Shown piece by piece: positions 47,621-56,600 of a stretch of 64,000 bases of DNA (its first letter is position 1; each line of letters opens with the position of its first letter). The DNA comes from Sorex araneus. Taxonomy: Eukaryota; Chordata; Mammalia; Eulipotyphla; Soricidae. The stretch spans positions 113,103,552 to 113,167,551 of the forward strand of contig NC_073313.1 of the NCBI RefSeq assembly GCF_027595985.1, given 5' to 3'. The notes under the pieces were generated by a model that saw only the letters and a program-made list of their open reading frames with translations, ran no database searches and had not been told where the DNA came from. A program made the translations under genes and the position numbers.

Positions 47621-50600
47621 GTATTCAAAAGAAAGATGCCATGGGGGCCAGAGATGCCCAGAAGTAAAAGAGCACATGCTTTTAATAGACATGGTTTTGA
47701 TCTACAACATGGTAAAAGAGAGGAGGGAAAGGGAAAGGGAAAGAGAGGAGAAAGAAGGGAGGGGAAGGGGGATAAAGGGACTGGAGGGGAGAGGCGGGGT
47801 AAAAAAAAAGCTGTAAAGGTAGCTCAGCAGTAGACCATTAACCTTTTACGTGAGAGGTCTAGCACCAAAAATTTTTTTCCAAGGAAGAGGATTTTAAAGT
47901 GTCATAAATGGCTCTTGAAATTTTCCATCTACATTAGGGGCAGACCCTGCCACTGGGAGGAGAGATCTCCTTTCTGGGTTTATGCAAACAAACATAATTG
48001 CTATGTTGCATTTAAAAATATACTAAAAGAGTGAAGAAAGGGGAGACAGAGTCCAAACTGATCGGTTTAACCAATAAGAGCAATCTAATACTAACAGTAA
48101 ATATTACTAATGTCCTGATACCCTCAGGGATAGTTTAATGCCTAAAGGCAGAACAGCTAAAGGAAAAACCAAACATGTCTCTGCTATGGGAAAAAGGAAT
48201 GGTCTGGCCTGCAACAACTTTTAGGGACCTGTTCTCAGTGTAAAGATACAGCAATTCTACTTCTGGGAATATACCCTGGGGGCCCAAAAACACACAGCGG
48301 AAATGTCATCTGCACATCAATGTTCATTGCAGCACGGTTCACAATGTCCAGAAGCTGGAAACAACTGGAGTTCCTGAGAACAGATGTTTGGAAAAAGAAA
48401 CTATGGTATAGGGCTGGAGTGGTAGCACAGAGGGTAGGACATTTGCCTTGCATATGGCCGACCCAGGTTCAGTTCCCAGCATCCCATATGGTCCCCTGAG
48501 CACAACCAGGAGTAATTCCTGGGTGCAAAGCCAGGAGTAACCCCTGTGCCTCACCAGATGTGACCAAAAAAAAATGCTGTGGTATAGATACACAATGGAA
48601 TACTATGCAGCTGTTAGGAAAACTGAAGTCATGATATTTGATTATATATATAGATTGACATGGAGAGTATCATGTTGAGTAAAATGAGTCAGGGATAGGT
48701 ATGGAATGACTGCATTCATTTGTGATATATATATATATATAATGAGAATAATATCCAAGGTGAATATATACAGAAAAACCCCAAGCCAAAACAGTTTGGA
48801 AAATTTTTATATCACTTCTTCCTGAAAGTTATCCCAGGTTGCTTTGTTTTCCTTTCAAGTCCCTGATCTCTCTTGAACACCTATCTTTCTCCTCTCTGCT
48901 TTTACCCACTCTGAAGAAGCCCATGTTCTCTTGAACACTAATTCCTCTCCTTCTCTTCCCTCGTATCTTTCTAAGTAAATTTATTTCAAGGAAAATTATC
49001 TTGTTTCAATGATTTTTTTCTTAAAACCTGCTGCAAAATGTGGCCAACGAGTATTCTCCCATAACAAAGGCAAATAACTACACCATAAAACTAACTTAAA
49101 CGCAGATCCCAAACTGACTTATCTCAGCAAATGTTACTGATTAAGGCAGCTCCCACTCTAGGAGAGGAATCCTGCTGTGGAATGGCAGGAAATCTCAGCA
49201 GTAGATATAATGGAGGGAAATAATGGGGGTCTGTCTGTGAAGACCCCATTGCTCTACGGAAGGGCTTCAGTTACAAGCTTCTAATGTGGTGGGCAACAGG
49301 GTCAGGCTGTTCATGAGCATCTGGGTTTCCCATATACCCATGTCTGTTTTCATAACCACTGAACTGAAGTAACTGAGGATTGGAAAGGTGAGTCAGACCT
49401 AGTGCCAGGCTATTACTGCTAATTGTCTGGCTGGGGACCACCACTCCTCAGGCAAGCACTGTTCATACCAAGCCAATAACAGAGTAAGTTCAAGGCTGAT
49501 AGAGACTTGCATGGCCATGTCAACAGACTCTGACACTCCCAGCACACACTGCCCTCTGCTGGCAAGGAGGTCACATCTTCCAAAGTATTTCAATTCTCAA
49601 GAAACCCAAGCCACCTGTAGAGATTTTTGACTCCAGTGGGCAAGTGTGGATAGAGTCAGGGTTTACCTATTAAATCTGGGTCACTACATACATTACCTAC
49701 CATGTGCAGACCTGTGTGAAGCACAGGAAAATTGGGTGGCTATCAGGCTCTGACATACAGCTCCCCCAGTATCCACCCAAACCCTCCATTATGAGTGCTC
49801 ATTCAACATAAGAAATTTTGGTTAAAATTTTCAACTCTCCCTCCCTGCAAAATATAACTGTAATTCTTAGTCACTGTTCAGGTCAGCCAGACTTCAACTT
49901 TATTTTCATAGCCAGAAACCAGAAACTGCTGAACACAGACATGTTAGGCTGCTACATGGCACTTGAACCACAAATCTCTAATGGGCATGCAAACATGACA
50001 GAATCAGAACCACAGACACTAACTTGATTTTGAGAGTGAGATCTGATTGTCACACAGGCCTTAATCTCCTACTTGGATTTTTCAACCCTGTCCATCACAC
50101 AGCACAAGGCATAATAAAGAAATGTAAGAATTCACCTTCATCAGTGAATGGAGTCAAAAGTATGGGAAAACCTTCAAATACAAGAAATTTCTAAATTTCC
50201 AAAGGAACACTTCTAAGCAAAAGTTTGTTTTATCTTGCCTTTATTGTTATTTAGTTTATGGAATTTGTTTGATATTTCCATAAGTTTGGCAATGCTTTAA
50301 TAATTTTTCAATATTTTGGTAAATACTAAAACTGCCATTGCATAGCAGAGTTAGTCAAGAGAAATCAGAAATTATTTATCTCAACCAATCTCCTAAAAAT
50401 TGGAGAGAAGACAAATTTATGAGAAAATTACAACTGGAGCAGTAAGTTAGACTTATAATAAGCTCAGATCAAAAATGAACATATACTAATGTTATATATC
50501 AAAAATTTAATCATGGAGTTGGAGAGATAGTACAGTACTTAGGGTACTAGATTGTATCCCCAGCATCCCATATGGTCCCCCAAGGACTGTCAGGAGTTGT

Positions 50601-53600
50601 TCCTGACTGTAAGACCAGAAGAAACCCCTGGGAATCTCCTGCTTTATTTCCAAAACCAAAAACATTAAAAGTTATATCAAATAACAGATGGGTCTTAATG
50701 GGTGGATAAGAGTTAGTAACAGTAAAGTATTCAAGAGAATATGAGTGGATAAGGAAACCATGGCGTATCTACATAGGTAACAACACTGCAAGAAGGAGTC
50801 CTCAACTACATTAAATAATCTTAACTATGGGCTTGTCATCAAGAGACCACTATCAAGGTCGCTATCAAGGTCGCTATCAAGAGACCACTATCACTATCAA
50901 GGTCACTAACAAGAGACCACTCTGTGGGTGAGATAGTTGACCCCAGTATACTAGAATAAAACTCCTACTGCTTTTGCATTATCAAGTTAGTGTTTCTGTC
51001 CATCTCTCCACTTGGAAACCCATAGTCCTTGGCTTAACAGAAGCAGGAGTAAGCCCTAAGCACAGCTGGGTGTGGCCCCAAACTGAAAATAAATAAAGTG
51101 GTGTTTGGGGGACAACAAATAATAATTTCAGAATATAATATAACCAGTTCTTGAATTTATAGATGTAATGTCTTATCTACAAGAGCAGATTTGTGTGTGT
51201 AATGGAAGAGGGAAGTGCCCCTGAAGAAAGGTGTGATTACCTTTTCAAGTTGGTAGTTTCTCCATGCAATTGTTGCTCAATGTGCAAGCTATTTTAAATA
51301 GAAAACTATTCAAAGAGTAACACTTGCTACCTCCAAATGCATGCTAAGCCGAATTCTGACTACTTTCAGATTACATGTTCCCCCAACACTATTCTAATAT
51401 AACTGTCATTCATGTTATTTGTGCTGTAGTCTTTTGAATCTGGTAAGGAAGAAAGCTCCCTCTTATTGTCTAGTTCTTCCTTTCAGAGAACCTGGTAAGC
51501 TACCAAGAGTATCCTGCCCTTATGGCAGAGCCTGGCAAGCTCCCCGTGGTGTATTTGATATGCCAAAAACAGTAACAATGATGGGTCTCCTCCACCTCAC
51601 CCTGAAACAGCCTTCAATGCAGCACCATTAAGAAGGATGAGTAAAGAGAGGCTGCTAAAAATCTCAGGGCTAGTACGAATAAAGACGTTACTGGCACCTG
51701 CTTGAGCAAATCTACGAACAACGGGATGACAGTGATACAGTGATACAGTGATGGGGTTGCCAAGGAGGTTGATGGTGGCTTGGGAAGGAACCTAAGAACA
51801 TTGGTAGACGAAAGGTCACTCTGGTGGTGGGATTGGTGTTGGAATATTGTAAGCCTCGAAGTCTATTTTTGAACAAACTTGTAAATCATGGTGCCTTAAT
51901 TTTAAAATATATGTATTAAATTTTTATAAAAATAAGAATGATGAAGGGTCTTAGACACCTTAGTAGTGGTTTAAGTGTAGTAACTATGTACATCAGTATC
52001 ATGAAAGTTAGCACTATTTTAAACATCTTACCCAAAATACAATAGCATAAATAAATAAAACATTGATCTGTGGGGAAAATCATGGTATATAGATACACAG
52101 TAGCATATCACTCAGCTATGAGAAAAAATATAATCATGAATTTTTCTGCAACTTGTATGGAATTGGAGGATGTCATGCTAGATGGGTGAGAAAGAAAAAG
52201 ATAAGCATCAGATGATCTCATTTGTGGAGTATAAAGAAACAAAGCAAGAGATTTGACAATCTCCACAGAAAGCAACCCTGACACAGGGTCAACAGAATTG
52301 TGATCTGGGGATAAGGCAAGAGCAAGGACCTTAGGATAATGATGTGGAGATCCTGTAACTCTTGAGGTATACATGGTATAACAGCACTGCTGTTATATGA
52401 AACAATAATACTGATACTACTGAAAAATAATAAATTTCTTAAAAGAATTGGTAAAGGTTATTTCAGTTAGCAATATACAAAAAAGCCTAGATCACGTTTG
52501 AGAGGGAAAAAACTGAGATGGGTTAATAGGGAGGAGAAAATTCTGTCACAGTGATGATAAAACATAATATTGAAAAGTCAGAATAAAATAGGCCACCATT
52601 CCAATCTTAGCCTCATTATATCACTGTCTTTTCAATTATGTGTAGGCCATAGTAATCTAGATGCTTTACCAAAGGAAAGTTTTTAGAGTAGAAATAGGGA
52701 GTATGTGCAAAACAAATGTGCATGCTTGTAAAGTAGTGTCAGAACAAGATGATCAATGCTACTATGAAGCAACATGGTAGTAAAAAACCGAAGTTTCAAA
52801 ATGATTAAATTTAAAAGCTCCTATGATGACTAACAAAGACACAAATGCAGGGAAGGGTGTTGAATAGATCCATTTTAGCAGATATTTTAATTATTAGACA
52901 ATAATTTGAAATAAGGCCAATCACTTTAGGTTATAAGTTCATCTATATATTGTATACAAAGGGGCTGGAGCGCTAGCACAGCGGGTAGGGCGTTTGCCTT
53001 GCACTCGAACAACCTGAGTTCGATTTCTCTGCCCCTCTCTGAAAGCCTGGCAAGCTACGGAGACTATCTCGCCTGCACGGCAGAGCCTGGCAAGCTACCC
53101 GTGGTGTATTCGATATGCCAAAAATAGTAATAACAAGTCTCACAATGGAGACATTACTGGTGCCCGCTCGAGCAAATCGATGAGCAGTGGGATGACAGTG
53201 ATACAGTGATTGTAATACTTTCACGCAGCCTACCCGGGTTCAATTCCTCCGTCCCTCTCAGAGATCCCGGCAAGCTACCGAGAGTATCCCACCCCCACAG
53301 CAGACCCCAGCAAGCTACCTGTGGCTATTCGATATGCCAAAAACAACAGCAACAAGTCTCACAATGGAGACGTTACTGGTGCCCACTTGAGCAAATTGAT
53401 GAACAATAGAAAGATAGTGCTTCAGTGCTACACACATATAAACATTTTTATAACATAGCATAAATATATACATTTCTAAATGTATATGTATTGTATACAT
53501 TATATACATTTATATATGCATATATATAATACATATATATACACATAATTAATCTAATGAAATTACTAATAATGTTTACTACTTTAAGATATACTAATAC

Positions 53601-56600
53601 AAAATTATTATGAAAATACTTACCAGTAAAACAAGTTGTAAATGCTATCAAACTGTGCACCTATGCCAGGTTCCCAAAAGCAGAGTAAATGTTGCCAATT
53701 GTTATATACACACTCCATATCCTGAATTTTGGTGTTCACATGTCCTAAGGAATGAATAAATGGCAAATGCTTCAATGATATGGTGATGGAGCATTTGGGA
53801 AATCATCATGAATCTCTGTTTTGTTCCCTTTCAACTTCCCCATTTAAAAATCATCCTACTTAGGAATCTTTAAAAATAAATTTTCTGGAAATCACTTAAG
53901 ATTGGAAAATCAGAAAATCTCTAATGGATCATTTCCTAGTACTAGTATAAGCATATGCAAAAGTGCAACATTAAAAATCCTAGGGTGCTCTGATTAATTG
54001 ATTTAATACTCACATGCCGATTTAATAATATAAACCCCAAATAAAAAAATATTCAAAACTTAATAAGATGTAGATTTCCCAAAATATTTTTTTTATTTAA
54101 AGAACTTTAAATGACCAGTCAGACTTATAAACAACTGAATGGACTGGAGTTTTGTATGAAAGAATCTAGGTTAGATTTGGACACCCTATATGGTCCCCCA
54201 AACATACCAGGAATGACTCCTGAGCACCAAGCTAGTAGTAGTCCCCAAGGGTGGCCTGGTATGGTCCAAAAACTAAATAAATCAAAAGAAAGTCCAGCCA
54301 TCTACTACTATATAGGATTCTGTTTTTTACTACATTTTCAATTGTACATACAATCTGGTACAAAAGAGCTGAAGAAATTATTCCCTCTGCAGAGTTGTCT
54401 AGCACTATTAAGTAAAAAGAAATGAAACTTAGTTTTAACCTTTTGTTGATGCCCAATAAGTAGCTTCTGACCATGAACTTTTAACTTTTGATCCATTGGT
54501 ACATTGCTCTGGCAGAAATGTGAGTATCTTTGCTTCAATGCCTTTGTTGAGATCAAACCCATCTTTGTAATGTAGATTCTTAGTAATGATAGTCTGAATA
54601 AAAGAGACAAAGTCAACCTTGAAATAGTGGTGGTATCATGAGTCACATCAAAAGGTTAAAAATTCATTAATATCCCTGAGAGTTCCCAATATCTAAGGAA
54701 TTCCTTATAATCATGTGATACAATGCCCCACACAATTTTTTGCAGTTTATTTCATAATATTTAATGAGACCATTTATATCTAATGTCTTATTTATTTTTA
54801 AAAAACAAGCAAAATGCTTCTAGAAGGGATAAAAGGTTATATGCTATAAATAAACCAACTTGAAATTAAAGAGATAATTTTCCAATACATATGCATATTA
54901 TGGGACAAATTATTCATCATATTTAAATATTATGCAAGCATTTAATCAATAATATAAAGTATCATACAGGAGGAAATTGGAGAAAGTCAGAAAAACTGAG
55001 GTTCTGGATGACTAAAATTGCATATCACTTATTCTAGTATTCCTAACAGTGTACCTGACAGAAAAGGATGCGCAATAAAATTTTGATTTGAATTGTCCCT
55101 TATAACTATCTAGCTAAATTATGAAGAAAACAAAATGCTTTGTTCAAAGGAAATCTTTTCATGAATGTGCTCATTGACTATACACATAGTTAATAAATAA
55201 CTATGTTAATAAATAATAACTTCCATTGAGCAGAAAAATACATTCAGGAAAACATCCTGTATTCTGTGGGAAGAGTATAGAGATAAATAAGATTTGATTC
55301 TTACTCAGCAACCTAGTAGCATACATAATATCCATACATGGCTTTGTAAGCAACCACAAAATATGGTAAAAAATGTGTAAATAATTTCATGTTCATATTC
55401 TACGGGACCAAATACTTTTTACCTGTTAATCCCATCGCAGCCTTAAAAGATAGAGCATAATAGTTTGTTATATCATAACAGTAGCTATCGAGATGGGGAC
55501 ATTATAGCAGACACTGAAACTAAAATTAAATTCCAATAATCATTCTGATACTGCAAGTATCTGGTTTACTTACCTTCCAGCTTGCACTATCAATGTTTCG
55601 GTATTTTAATTCATATTCTACTGTGCAATCCTTAAAATTATTCACAAACAGTGGAGGTTGCCAAAGCAAATAAAGATAACCCAAATATCCAGGATCCACT
55701 ATCTCAAAATCCTGTGGAGGATTAACTGAAACAAAATCAATAAAATATTTCAATATTTATTCTCTTCCATATGTGTATTAACTTTAGACATATAAAATGA
55801 TCAAATAAACTAGATTACATCCACACAGCAGAATATTATTCAGTCATGCAAAAATTGAAGAATTAATAATGCTGCAATTTTGAATAATCTTGTAATATTG
55901 TGTTGAATGGGGAAGAAGTCACAAAAGATTGCATAATGTACGAATCAATCAATATGAATTTTGCTGAACAGGCAAATCCATAGGAACATAAATTCAATTG
56001 CTGCCAGGGTTAAAACAGGGCAAAATCAAACATGACTGCTGCATCATATGAAGTTTCTTAAAGGGATGTATGTAAATATTATGAAATTTGATTATGTGAT
56101 TGTTACACAGTTTTGTGGGTATACTAAAAACTACTACCAGTACACTTTAAAGGGATAAGTTTTATATTATGTAAATTATATGTCAAGCAAGTGTTATCAA
56201 GCTAGGTTGAAAAATGTTGGTACAGAGTGCAAATACTTTTATAGAAATATCTTTAATAGCAAGAATAAACTAGTGCTAATTCATTATTTACGATATGCAT
56301 ATAATATCAGGGCACACACCAAAGGGAGATAGAAAAAGGTAACTACCATGGCTAAATGACTTAAGAATGTAGAAAACAGATCTTGTTGATTTATTCTGGA
56401 TAATTAAACCCTCTAAGTAATTAAAATTTAAGGCTATCTCTAGAGTGTGGCAAACTAGAAAAACTGTTAAAAGTCCTCAAGAAATGGCTGACAACTGAGA
56501 ATAGTAGCATTGAGAAACAGCTCCAGTTTTAGAAGGAAAGAGGCAATGCAAGGCAAAAAACATACCCATATGATGATTTGCAAAGCAATGAAAACAAATA

